Assembly: GCA_045531905.1 (NCBI GenBank) | Contig: JAZSEY010000023.1 | Span: 1-64,000 of the forward strand | DNA: 64,000 nucleotides | Direction: 5' to 3' | Origin: RGIG6919 sp045531905 | Lineage (GTDB): Bacteria > Bacillota > Clostridia > Lachnospirales > Lachnospiraceae | Shown here: piece by piece, positions 28,952 through 37,286 of the stretch | Layout of the letters: each line of letters begins with the position of its first letter | How positions within the stretch are numbered: the first letter of the stretch is position 1 | Translations under genes and position numbers: made by a program | Notes under the pieces: generated by a model | Database searches by the model: none | What the model saw: the letters and a program-made list of their open reading frames with translations, nothing else | Told to the model about the DNA's origin: nothing

Positions 28952-30142
28952 CTACCCATTCGCCTGTGCAAACAATGCCGCTATCTGATCTGGACTTAAC
29001 TGTGCATTTGGATCATCCGGCATCTCTACTGCTGGGGCTGGTTCCGGTTCTGCCGCAGGCTCTGCTGCTGCAAATAATGCTGCAATCTGATCCGGGCTTA
29101 ACTGTGCATTTGGATCATCCGGCATCTCTACTGCTGGGGCTGGTTCCGGTTCTGCCACTGGCTCTGCTGCCGCAAATAATGCTGCAATCTGATCCGGACT
29201 TAACTGTGCATTTGGATCATCTGGCATTTCTACTGCTGGGGCAGGTGCTTCTTCTTCCGTTAATGCCGGTACTGCCACCGACTCCAATATATCATCTGGA
29301 ATGCTGTCAGCCGCTTGTGCCGCTGCATCCTCTTCTTTTTCTTCTGATAACAAATCCTGGAACAACTCATCTGCTGACACTTCAGGAACCTGAATATCCA
29401 AATCTGCAAATGCCTGCTCTGCCTCTGTTGGTGCTACCTCTTCTGCAACTGGCTCCTGTGCTACAGGCATTTCCTGTGGCATTGCCATCTCCTGTGATGC
29501 AGGCATTTCCTGCATTGGCATTGTCTGTGGCATCACTGGCATCTGAGGCATCATGCCCATTGGTTGATACATCATAGGCTGTGGCGCACTCTGAAGCTTC
29601 ACAACATTTTCACTGATGTGACGAAGTTCGGAATCTCTGCTGGTTGCACCTGCTGCAACAGCCTGTGTAATCTGCTGTCCCTGAGCCTGCACACTGCTGA
29701 CAGTGCGATTGGTGTTCTTCTCGTTATATTTTACAAGCACCTTTGTAGACTTTGTCTGGGTGCTGATTACTCTCTGTAATAAAGCATTGCCATCTCTTTG
29801 ATTTTCTAACAATTCATCTTCAAATCCTGCAAGAGCTTCTCCGATTTTCTTTGTGTAGAATACATTCGCCTTGGTGTTTTTCTGTGTCTCTTCACCGGCT
29901 GCCATCAACATATTCTGAATCTCAGAGATGCGGCTTTCTAACAGCATCTTTTGTTTTTGCTGATATGCCTTCACTGCAATACATGCCTGGTTAATTACAA
30001 CACCTGTCATAATTAAGAATGCCGCACTGGCACCTAACACCAGACCAACGGTATCGCGATACTCAAGCATCGTATAAATCAAAAATATTAATGTTCCAAA
30101 AAACAGTACTCCCGACACAACCCATTTGTTGTTATTCTTCAT
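28952..30142 (-). CDS. Membrane-anchored coiled-coil protein with three C-terminal LSPDQIAALFA repeats
   Basis: A 396-aa protein of unknown function and the first gene of the polysaccharide operon. Two helices (about 8-25 and 33-55) are followed by a helical/coiled-coil region (60-180), a Met/Pro/Gln-rich stretch (188-232), an acidic Ala-rich stretch and three exact-period repeats carrying PDDPNAQLSPDQIAALFA at 307-324, 341-358 and 375-392. The repeat resembles the LSQxEIDALL motif at the N-terminus of FliM/FliY, which binds partner proteins. I start at 30142 (GGGCGG then ATG); longer starts are open but lack a better site. It could be a polymer-length or assembly regulator in the Wzz position; no homology claim is made. 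Confidence 0.75.
   Translation of the reverse strand: MKNNNKWVVSGVLFFGTLIFLIYTMLEYRDTVGLVLGASAAFLIMTGVVINQACIAVKAYQQKQKMLLESRISEIQNMLMAAGEETQKNTKANVFYTKKIGEALAGFEDELLENQRDGNALLQRVISTQTKSTKVLVKYNEKNTNRTVSSVQAQGQQITQAVAAGATSRDSELRHISENVVKLQSAPQPMMYQPMGMMPQMPVMPQTMPMQEMPASQEMAMPQEMPVAQEPVAEEVAPTEAEQAFADLDIQVPEVSADELFQDLLSEEKEEDAAAQAADSIPDDILESVAVPALTEEEAPAPAVEMPDDPNAQLSPDQIAALFAAAEPVAEPEPAPAVEMPDDPNAQLSPDQIAALFAAAEPAAEPEPAPAVEMPDDPNAQLSPDQIAALFAQANG
28968..29255 (-). repeat. Three tandem 102-bp coding repeats
   Basis: The same bases recur at 29004, 29106 and 29208, a period of exactly 102 bp (34 codons), at the 3' end of the membrane-protein gene. The copies differ at only a few bases, showing recent duplication or active homogenisation. 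Confidence 0.9.
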
Positions 30143-30241
30143 ATGTAATCCGCCCTTTCCATTCTCCATTTTATATCTTAAAATCTCATGAAAGATGTAT
30201 CTGTCTCTGAAAAATTCAGACACTAACCCATATTCTTTCCT

Positions 30242-30250
30242 AGTATAGCA
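30242..30250 (-). promoter_or_regulatory. Extended -10 promoter of the polysaccharide operon
   Basis: On the minus strand TGCTATACT gives an extended -10 (TG at 30249-30250, TATACT at 30242-30247) just after a terminator and about 100 nt before the start of the first operon gene. No good -35 is seen, which extended -10 promoters tolerate. It is the only clear promoter found upstream of the 30-kb cluster. Confidence 0.6.
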
Positions 30251-30257
30251 TACTTCC

Positions 30258-30300
30258 AAAAAAAATGGAATACCACCCATTGATTCAGGATGATATTCCA
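30258..30300 (-). terminator. Rho-independent terminator of the AAA/DUF4143 gene
   Basis: On the minus strand a 12-bp stem with G-T pairs (TGGAATATCATC with GGTGGTATTCCA) is followed by eight T. It ends the ATPase transcript and separates it from the polysaccharide operon promoter. Confidence 0.88.
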
Positions 30301-30331
30301 GTTAAGTTTCTTTTATTATTTATCTTGTGCT

Positions 30332-31576
30332 CTATATATGTTCAATCCCCAGAAACAAATCTATTGCATTGATATGTCTGACGCCTTCCTGTTGGTCACG
30401 AAATTTATCCAGAGAAATAATATATCTTGGATAGCCATCTTTTATACTTCTAAATGGTCGATATTCCCTTTCTATAATTTTTTCCGTAGAACTAATATCG
30501 CCTCCCTGCATGGTATACGTCACCTGTATATATGCATAATTTTGATTCCGGTCTCTGACTATGAAATCGCATTCCATTTTTCCTATTCTTCCGATGCTAA
30601 TCTGATAGTCATTACTGGCTAAATAAAGATAAACAACATTTTCAAGACTTGGTCCATAACTCAATCTATTATCAGTGTTCATCGCAAAATATATCGCAAG
30701 GTCAGCAAGATAATACTTTTGGTCTCGTTTAATAGCTTTCTTACTCTTCAAATCAAACCGGTTGCACTCATACACAATCTTTGCTTTTTTTAATTCTTCT
30801 ATATACCCACGTACTGTTGCTGGTTTTGTTGATAGCCCTTCCTTTTTCAAGCATTCCATCAAATTCGAGATTGAAAATGGTGCCGAATAGTTATTTAAGA
30901 GAAATGATTGCACTCTCTCGTACACAGGCACATTTGATATACGTTTTCGTTTTTTGACATCCTTGTCAAATATCTCGCCTATAATTCCTCGAGTATAAAC
31001 CTGTCTTGCGCTAATATCCGTAAACTCAAGTGTTTTGGGAAACCCGCCATTCAATATATACTCATTAAACTCTATTTCCATATCAGTATGAATATTGATA
31101 CCAAAGAATTTTTTCATATCCAGATATTCTTTAAAGTCTAATGTGTAGGTTTCAAAATTCAAATATCTGCCCGTAAGCTTCGTAGAGATTTCATCACTAA
31201 GTAAATATGAATTTGAACCTGTCAAGAATACAGAAAAGCCCTCCTCTGCATATGCTTGAACAACACTTTCAAATCCATGGACATTCTGAATCTCATCTAT
31301 GAAAAGATAATAAAATATCTCTTCTCCTATCATAGATTCTATCTTTTCTTCTAACTGTTCTGGTGTTCGAATGCTTTTATATCCCCTTTTATCTAATGGT
31401 ATAAAAATAATCTGCTCTTCGGATATTCCTTTTTCCAGAAGCTCATTGATAATTCCCTTTAACAGAAAGGACTTACCGCATCTTCTGATACCAGTAATGA
31501 CTTTAATAATATCAGAATCAAAAAATGGACGAATTTTAGACAAATACTTTTCTCTAGGATAAACATTTTTATACAT
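30332..31576 (-). CDS. AAA-type ATPase with C-terminal DUF4143
   Basis: A 414-aa protein of a common but poorly understood prokaryotic family. Walker A GIRRCGKS is at 29-36, Walker B LFIDEIQN at 91-98, with the arginine-rich sensor LTGSNS after it; the DUF4143 region lies at about 200-370. Members are often gained and lost between strains; some are thought to act in defence or as AAA regulators. AAAGGAG lies before the ATG. It is monocistronic, with its own terminator. No partner gene suggests a specific role here. Confidence 0.85.
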   Translation of the reverse strand: MYKNVYPREKYLSKIRPFFDSDIIKVITGIRRCGKSFLLKGIINELLEKGISEEQIIFIPLDKRGYKSIRTPEQLEEKIESMIGEEIFYYLFIDEIQNVHGFESVVQAYAEEGFSVFLTGSNSYLLSDEISTKLTGRYLNFETYTLDFKEYLDMKKFFGINIHTDMEIEFNEYILNGGFPKTLEFTDISARQVYTRGIIGEIFDKDVKKRKRISNVPVYERVQSFLLNNYSAPFSISNLMECLKKEGLSTKPATVRGYIEELKKAKIVYECNRFDLKSKKAIKRDQKYYLADLAIYFAMNTDNRLSYGPSLENVVYLYLASNDYQISIGRIGKMECDFIVRDRNQNYAYIQVTYTMQGGDISSTEKIIEREYRPFRSIKDGYPRYIISLDKFRDQQEGVRHINAIDLFLGIEHI

Positions 31577-31709
31577 GATACCACTCCTTTCTACAATAAT
31601 ATAATATCACTAATTCCCGATTCACGGTACTATTTTTTCCATTTTTTCATTTTTAATACCGTTAACAATCATTTTTCAATGTGTTTTTCTTTCTATAACT
31701 GATATTCCC

Positions 31710-31738
31710 GTGACATTCCCTCCCCTTTATGCTACAAT
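31710..31738 (+). promoter_or_regulatory. Sigma-A-type promoter of the PLP aminotransferase gene
   Basis: GTGACA (31710-31715), a 17-nt spacer and TACAAT (31733-31738), the latter preceded by TG. It lies 35 nt before the start codon at 31773. Confidence 0.8.
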
Positions 31739-31772
31739 GGCAAGCAGATATTTATTTGAAAGGAGACATTTT

Positions 31773-32960
31773 ATGTTATCAGAAAAATATATACAGATGA
31801 CCAGTCAAAAATCAGTCATCAGAAATATCGCCGAGGCCGGAGCAAGACGTGCCCAGGAAATCGGCTATGAAAATGTATTTGATTACAGTTTAGGCAATCC
31901 ATCCGTACCGGCACCTGAATGTGTAAGAACAACACTTCACGAATTATCTGACATGGAACCAAGTGCATTACACGGCTACAGCCCAAGCCTTGGTATCGGC
32001 TCCGTGAAGGAAGCCATTGCCGATTCTTTAAACCGCCGCTTTGGCATGAGCTACAAGGGCTCACACATTTTCCCTGTTTCCGGTGCTGCCGGTGCCATTG
32101 CACATGCAGTCAGAGCAGTGACAGTTCCTGGGGATGAAGTACTGACCTTTGCTCCATTTTTCCCGGAATACATGCCATACATCAACACCTGCGGTGCTGT
32201 CTTGAAGGTAGTGCCTGCGGATATTACGAGTTTTCAGATTAACTTTGATGCATTTGAGGAAATGTTAAATGAAAAGGTTATGGCAGTGTTAATTAACACA
32301 CCAAACAATCCTTCTGGTATTGTTTACTCTACCGAGACCATCAAGCGTCTGGCTGAGATTTTAACTGCCAAGGAAAAAGAATATGGTCACGAAATCTTCT
32401 TGATTTCTGATGAGCCATACCGTGAAATTGTATTTGCGGGAGTGGATGCCCCATTTGTGGCTAAGTACTATGACAAGACAATTACCTGTTATTCATTCAG
32501 TAAATCATTGTCACTTCCAGGCGAGCGTATCGGTTACATTGCAGTAAATCCAGCTTATGAAAAGGCTGAATTGATGGTAGATATGTTTGGACAGATTTCC
32601 CGTGGTATCGGTCACAACTGCCCAACCTCTATGATGCAGTACTTAATTGCAAAATGCATCGATGAGACTTCAGATATCTCAGTATATGAGACGAACAAAA
32701 ATATCTTATATAAGGAGCTTACCCGTATGGGCTTCGAGATTGTGGAACCAGGCGGAACCTTCTATATCTTCCCGAAGGCTTTAGAAGAAGATGCTGTTGC
32801 ATTCTGTCAGAAGGCTGTAAAGTACGACCTGCTTCTTGTACCAAGTGACAGTTTCGGCGTACCTGGTCATTTCCGCATGGCGTACTGTGTGCCAACTGAG
32901 AAGGTAGAGCGTTCCATTCCGGTATTTGAAAAGTTTATAAAAGAGGAGTATGGAAGATAA
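31773..32960 (+). CDS. Pyridoxal-phosphate aminotransferase, class I/II
   Basis: A 395-aa fold-type I aminotransferase close to aspartate/aromatic aminotransferases. Visible residues are N178/P179 in NTPNNPSG, D213 and Y216 in SDEPYRE, and the PLP lysine K244 in SFSKSLSLPGERIGY. The ATG at 31773 follows AAAGGAG; an upstream in-frame ATG has no site and lies within the promoter. It has its own promoter and terminator. The substrate cannot be set from motifs; the sequence after the lysine is typical of this group in Clostridia. Confidence 0.88.
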   Translation: MLSEKYIQMTSQKSVIRNIAEAGARRAQEIGYENVFDYSLGNPSVPAPECVRTTLHELSDMEPSALHGYSPSLGIGSVKEAIADSLNRRFGMSYKGSHIFPVSGAAGAIAHAVRAVTVPGDEVLTFAPFFPEYMPYINTCGAVLKVVPADITSFQINFDAFEEMLNEKVMAVLINTPNNPSGIVYSTETIKRLAEILTAKEKEYGHEIFLISDEPYREIVFAGVDAPFVAKYYDKTITCYSFSKSLSLPGERIGYIAVNPAYEKAELMVDMFGQISRGIGHNCPTSMMQYLIAKCIDETSDISVYETNKNILYKELTRMGFEIVEPGGTFYIFPKALEEDAVAFCQKAVKYDLLLVPSDSFGVPGHFRMAYCVPTEKVERSIPVFEKFIKEEYGR

Positions 32961-32997
32961 TTAGCCTAGTCAGCCTGACTCAAACTGCAAGCATAAT

Positions 32998-33034
32998 GAA
33001 AGCCTAGGAAGTGTAGCAGACTTCCTAGGCTTTC
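32998..33034 (+). terminator. Hairpin terminator after the aminotransferase gene
   Basis: A perfect 15-bp stem (32998-33012 with 33020-33034) with a 7-nt loop, ending in CTTTCGCTT. The T-run is weak; the hairpin lies between two convergent genes and may serve both. Confidence 0.75.
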
Positions 33035-33112
33035 GCTTATCATGCATTACATATCTCTTTAGTGCTATTAAAACACACGGCAAGCATTATGTCAATATAT
33101 TTTTTACAATTC

Positions 33113-34453
33113 TCAATTATCTCTCACATACCTCTCCACCAAATACTCCTTCGTATTGTGCTCAGGACTCTCCAATACATCCTCCAGCATTCGGTTCAAC
33201 ATATCTCCCATATCTTTTCCCGGCTTTACGCCAAGAGCAATCAAATCACCGCCATTGACTGCCAAATCCTTCACCGTTAAGCAATCTTCATCTGCAAGAA
33301 TCTCCTCGTATAATGCCTGCATATGAGCAATACTCTTCATTTTTTCTTCTCGCTTGTAATCGCTCTGTGCAAGGGTATCTGCCAAACGTATTTTTAAAAT
33401 GTCAGGAAACCACTCTGCACCGCCCATGCGATAAATCGCTTTTCGAAGGGTGTTTTTCTTTATCTTTTCATCAATTCCATAATCATGCCATTCCACAAGT
33501 TTTAGCACACGTTTGATTGTGACATTGTCAAGCTTCATTCGACGGAGCACGGCTCTTGCCAAAGGAAGTCCCTCTATATTATGACCGTAAAAATGGTCCG
33601 TGCCATCTTCTCCTGTGGTCTTCGTTACGGTTTTTCCTACATCATGCAAAAGTGCTGCCCAACGAAGCGCCGGCTCATTTTCAATGTTGCATACCACATG
33701 CATACTGTGCTCACCCACATTATAGCAATGATGACAATGATTCTGTTCGGTCTCTATCATGGCGTCAAACTCTGGCAACACAATCTTTGTAATGCCCAGC
33801 TTGTATGCATCCATCAGTCGTTCCGGATGCGCAGAGGTTAACAGTTTTGTAAGCTCTACCTGAATACGCTCTGCACTGATATCCTTTAAAAATTCTTCTT
33901 TTTTTATGATGGCCTTTTGGGTTTCTTCTTCTATAACAAAGTTAAGCTGCGCCGCAAATCGCACCGCACGCAAAATACGAAGGGCATCTTCATCAAATCG
34001 ATGCTCTGCCACACCAACACAGCGAATAATGCCACGTTCCAAATCCCCCATGCCATCATATAAATCTATGATGCCTTCCTTGTCATTGTACGCCATGGCA
34101 TTGATTGTAAAATCCCGACGAAGCAAATCTTCCGACAAAGAGGTGGTAAATGAAACCTCCGTCGGTCTTCGATGATCCTCGTACTTGCCATCCACGCGAT
34201 AAGTGGTAACCTCATAGGCTTCACCACCCATCAACACGGTAACGGTGCCATGCTGGATACCCGTATCCACGGTTCTGCGAAATAATGCTTTTACTTCCTC
34301 CGGTTTTGCAGAAGTGGTAATATCCCAGTCATTTGGACACTTTCCAAGGATAGCATCTCGAACGCAGCCACCCACGATATATGCCTCGTAGCCTTCTTTT
34401 TGCAATATATGAATAATCTTTGCCGCATTTTCCGGCATTGAAATGTGTTTCAT
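33113..34453 (-). CDS. cca: CCA-adding tRNA nucleotidyltransferase with HD domain
   Basis: A 446-aa class II tRNA nucleotidyltransferase that adds or repairs the 3' CCA of tRNA. The head motif GGCVRDAILGK with NDWDI is at 27-46, RRDFTINAMAY near 112 and the FDEDALRILRAVRFAAQL helix motif near 153. The C-terminal half carries an HD-type motif LLHDVGK, as in bacterial bifunctional types with phosphohydrolase activity. GGGAG precedes the ATG. It stands alone between a terminator and a promoter. Confidence 0.93.
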   Translation of the reverse strand: MKHISMPENAAKIIHILQKEGYEAYIVGGCVRDAILGKCPNDWDITTSAKPEEVKALFRRTVDTGIQHGTVTVLMGGEAYEVTTYRVDGKYEDHRRPTEVSFTTSLSEDLLRRDFTINAMAYNDKEGIIDLYDGMGDLERGIIRCVGVAEHRFDEDALRILRAVRFAAQLNFVIEEETQKAIIKKEEFLKDISAERIQVELTKLLTSAHPERLMDAYKLGITKIVLPEFDAMIETEQNHCHHCYNVGEHSMHVVCNIENEPALRWAALLHDVGKTVTKTTGEDGTDHFYGHNIEGLPLARAVLRRMKLDNVTIKRVLKLVEWHDYGIDEKIKKNTLRKAIYRMGGAEWFPDILKIRLADTLAQSDYKREEKMKSIAHMQALYEEILADEDCLTVKDLAVNGGDLIALGVKPGKDMGDMLNRMLEDVLESPEHNTKEYLVERYVRDN

Positions 34454-34498
34454 GTTGTACTCCCAGTTGTTATTTTATGCAATCATCTGCACCGTCCT

Positions 34499-34507
34499 AT
34501 CATATCA
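34499..34507 (-). promoter_or_regulatory. Probable extended -10 promoter of cca
   Basis: On the minus strand TGATATGAT provides TG plus the -10 TATGAT, 46 nt before the cca start. No convincing -35 is seen. Confidence 0.45.
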
Positions 34508-34555
34508 CAATTACGCCAAATCTTCCACTGCACATCCCAGTGCTTTGAAAGATTC

Positions 34556-34601
34556 AACCAAAAGAAATTCTGCCTACCGATTTTCTCGATAAGCAGAATT
34601 T
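34556..34601 (-). terminator. Terminator of the GntR/ABC operon
   Basis: On the minus strand a 16-bp stem (G-T pairs allowed) with loop GAAAA is followed by TCTTTTGG, 14 nt after the stop of the last permease gene. Confidence 0.8.
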
Positions 34602-34615
34602 AGTAATTCAATCTA

Positions 34616-35314
34616 TTATAGGTACTTCCTCAGCGCTGCGCCAGCACCCCATTTATCCATTTCCAATCGATATACAGTTTTTTGTAGCACACAACAAATG
34701 GCTGTTACCACCACCAGAATCAGTGCACTAATCAATGTGCCTTGCACCATAGTAAGACTACCGACAGGCATACGTTTCGCCATATTGGTCATCATTGTAA
34801 GCGGCATGCCCGCAGCGACTGCCACAATCATCACAATGGTAGATAGAATCATTTTCTTATAGGCAAACACAAAATAAAACAAGACAACCGCTATCAACAA
34901 AGATACTTCAACCAATGTCATTGCCAAACTCTGTTCTGTCGGCATCACCATGATATCCACGTCTTCATCCGCCACCGGCATGACATCCAATCTGGAATAT
35001 CTCCACCAAAAAGAAGCAAGCGTGATCAAATACCCTATCAACGTTCCCACAGCATTCATAAACATGACTGTCTTTGTAACAATGCTCCGTTTTCTCGGAG
35101 ATGCCGACACCGTATCAGCCATGGTTAAAAGCATCATCACCTGGGACATAAAAATGCTACCCAGGGTTACATACACTGCCCCCATAACCTCCATGCCACT
35201 TCCCAGAAACAAAAAGACTACACCTATTACAAAAAAGAGAAAGCCCAAAAACATATTCGCTTTAAATTGAAAACCATATTTTAATAATTTTAAATCCCGA
35301 ACGATTCCCTTCAT
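34616..35314 (-). CDS. ABC transporter permease subunit (YtrC/D-like)
   Basis: A 232-aa membrane protein with six likely helices. It belongs with the neighbouring ATPase and permease, in the pattern of the B. subtilis ytr operon. The ATG at 35314 has GGAGG seven nt upstream; the longer frame has none. The N-terminus (MKGIVRDLKLLKYGFQFK) is amphipathic, as in ABC-2 permeases. Transport substrate unknown; in ytr-type systems cell-envelope stress or antibiotic response is common. Confidence 0.75.
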   Translation of the reverse strand: MKGIVRDLKLLKYGFQFKANMFLGFLFFVIGVVFLFLGSGMEVMGAVYVTLGSIFMSQVMMLLTMADTVSASPRKRSIVTKTVMFMNAVGTLIGYLITLASFWWRYSRLDVMPVADEDVDIMVMPTEQSLAMTLVEVSLLIAVVLFYFVFAYKKMILSTIVMIVAVAAGMPLTMMTNMAKRMPVGSLTMVQGTLISALILVVVTAICCVLQKTVYRLEMDKWGAGAALRKYL

Positions 35315-35327
35315 CAGAATCCCTCCT

Positions 35328-35981
35328 CTATATTTTACCTTCGTCATAATAATACTTCTGAACCTGGCTCATAACCATTTTTATCTGCGTCATCGTTAAA
35401 AGCAAGGTTGTGAGCGCAAGCAAAATGATAACCCCCCAGGATGCACCACTTGCATCTACTAAGATGACACCAAGCACATATACAAAGCTCATCACATATG
35501 CCATGGCAATATTAATCACCCAGCCTGTAAAACGTCTGGTTATCATATTGGAAATAGTGCAAACCACATATGCCATCAAAAGCATACCCAAAGCATAAGC
35601 CGGCGTTGTCATTTCCTGATAATCAAATGGTGCATTTAGAGTGCGCAGATACATCGCTACATGAATAACGAAAAGACTCACAAATCTTCGAATACTATCC
35701 ACAATGACACCATAACGGATTATCTTCGTACCCTTCTTAGATGCCAACACATAATCCATTGGCCAACCATCTTTTTTTGCAATACCGCTAAAGGTAAATC
35801 CATCCACAAATATTTCAAAAGTGAGTGCAAGCAATCCTGCCGTCAACAAACCTAGGGAGGCATTTTCCGAATCTATCCAGATAAATGAAAGTAGCAGCGG
35901 ATAAATCAGATATATGGTCCATCGCCAAATGCCAGGACGCTTCGGAATAAACATGTGATAACTTCTGATCCATTCCTTCAT
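35328..35981 (-). CDS. ABC transporter permease subunit
   Basis: A 217-aa membrane protein with about six helices, a likely second half of the permease with the following gene. The ATG at 35981 is nine nt after GGGGG; a TTG inside the end of the ATPase gene is less likely. It lies 13 nt after the ATPase gene, so the two are one transcript. No further function can be read. Confidence 0.75.
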   Translation of the reverse strand: MKEWIRSYHMFIPKRPGIWRWTIYLIYPLLLSFIWIDSENASLGLLTAGLLALTFEIFVDGFTFSGIAKKDGWPMDYVLASKKGTKIIRYGVIVDSIRRFVSLFVIHVAMYLRTLNAPFDYQEMTTPAYALGMLLMAYVVCTISNMITRRFTGWVINIAMAYVMSFVYVLGVILVDASGASWGVIILLALTTLLLTMTQIKMVMSQVQKYYYDEGKI

Positions 35982-35994
35982 ACGACAACGCCCC

Positions 35995-36882
35995 CTAACC
36001 AAGCTTAGAATACTGCTTCATCACTGCAATACTAATCTGAGACAAGGTTGGCCTTTCCTTTGACACATCAAGACCAGCCAGCATTTCTGCCTGCTCTGCC
36101 AGACAAAGACCTTCAAATCCATATGCATTGGACTGGCAGTTAATCAAGACATTTTCCAGAATATCCAAATCCTGTTTTTCGCCCTTTACCAGTATGTATT
36201 TATCCTTTAAATCTTCCACAAAACCCTGCTCTACAATCTTTCCTTGTTCCATAATAATGGCATAATCTGTAACATTTTCCATATCGGCTATATTGTGGGT
36301 AGAGAAAAATACGGTGTGGTCCTCTCGCTCATCGATATATGCACGGAGCATAGAACAAAGCTTATCACGCATCAATGGGTCAAGCGGAGAAGCCGGCTCA
36401 TCCAATAACAGCATTTTTGTATCTCTGGCAAACGCGGAAGCCAACGTCACCTTCATTTTCATACCATCTGAAAGATTATGAAACTGTTTATCCTTCTTCT
36501 TGGCACCTTCCGGTGTTTTCACATCTAACTCACTACAAAGTTCCACATAACGCTTTTTATCAAACTGGTCATAAAGCAATTCACTAACCTCGCCAATCTG
36601 CTCAATACTCCATTGTGGCATGAAATAATTGCCCGGACCAGTGTATCCTACATTTTCGCGAATCATAATTTCATCTGTCTCCCCGCCAAAATACGATACA
36701 TCACCTTTATAGTCTAGACGAATACCTGCCAATATACGAAGCAGTGTACTCTTACCTGCACCATTTTCACCAATCAGAGCAGTTGCAAAGCCCTCCGGAA
36801 TCACAAGCTCTGGCACATTCAATTCAAATCCCTTAAACTTCTTTATTAAATTCTTTATTTCAATACTAGGTGTCATCTCCAT
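35995..36882 (-). CDS. ABC transporter ATP-binding protein (YtrB-like)
   Basis: A 295-aa ATPase with Walker A GENGAGKST (38-46), signature LSDGMKM (137-143) and Walker B MLLLDEP (157-163). The signature has LSDGM in place of LSGGQ, as often in YtrB-like exporters. GAGGGGG precedes the ATG. It follows the GntR regulator gene by 14 nt and precedes two permease genes, the usual order of GntR-YtrA operons. Confidence 0.88.
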   Translation of the reverse strand: MEMTPSIEIKNLIKKFKGFELNVPELVIPEGFATALIGENGAGKSTLLRILAGIRLDYKGDVSYFGGETDEIMIRENVGYTGPGNYFMPQWSIEQIGEVSELLYDQFDKKRYVELCSELDVKTPEGAKKKDKQFHNLSDGMKMKVTLASAFARDTKMLLLDEPASPLDPLMRDKLCSMLRAYIDEREDHTVFFSTHNIADMENVTDYAIIMEQGKIVEQGFVEDLKDKYILVKGEKQDLDILENVLINCQSNAYGFEGLCLAEQAEMLAGLDVSKERPTLSQISIAVMKQYSKLG

Positions 36883-36896
36883 GGTATTATCCCCCT

Positions 36897-37271
36897 CTAA
36901 ACATCCTCAGACTGCAATAAAATCTTTAGCGTTGCAATCAACTCTTCTTCTGATAATCCAGCAATTCTTGCCGCAGTAATTGCTTCCATCAAATGTGTTT
37001 CTAATTTTCTCATATGCTGCTCCTTTAGCATCTCACTATCCTGTGCATTAACATAGTATCCCTTGCCCTGGGCCGCTGTTACCAAACCTTCCTGCTCCAA
37101 CTGTTCATATGCCTTCATTGTAGTAATGACACTGATTTTCAAATCCTTTGCCAAACCTCTGATGGAAGGAAGGTATTCTCCCTGCTTCAGCTTGCCGGAC
37201 AAAATATCTTCTTTAAACTGAGTTGCGATTTGTTGATAAATCGGAACCCCTGAATTCTGTAATAATTTCAT
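36897..37271 (-). CDS. GntR-family transcriptional regulator, YtrA subfamily
   Basis: A 124-aa repressor. Residues 5-75 are the winged helix (PIYQQIATQFKEDILSGKL, then LPSIRGLAKDLKISVITTMK) and the short tail of about 50 residues is the YtrA-type dimerisation arm, without an effector domain. It is encoded within the operon it probably controls; the likely operator is the inverted repeat at 38371-38392. Confidence 0.9.
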   Translation of the reverse strand: MKLLQNSGVPIYQQIATQFKEDILSGKLKQGEYLPSIRGLAKDLKISVITTMKAYEQLEQEGLVTAAQGKGYYVNAQDSEMLKEQHMRKLETHLMEAITAARIAGLSEEELIATLKILLQSEDV

Positions 37272-37286
37272 ATTCTCACCTACCTA

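Noticed and set aside
28968..29255. CRISPR or non-coding satellite array
   Set aside because: The 102-bp units are contiguous, without spacers, and keep one reading frame inside a gene.
28966..29577. A 203-aa Leu/Pro-rich plus-strand frame
   Set aside because: It mirrors the Ala/Pro/Gln repeats of the minus-strand membrane protein; no start signal.
1..30142. A Wzx-type flippase gene in the glycan locus
   Set aside because: No 12-14 helix MATE/MOP-like protein was found; the multi-helix proteins fit Wzy/WaaL, YfhO, Acyltransferase_3 and Wzm better.
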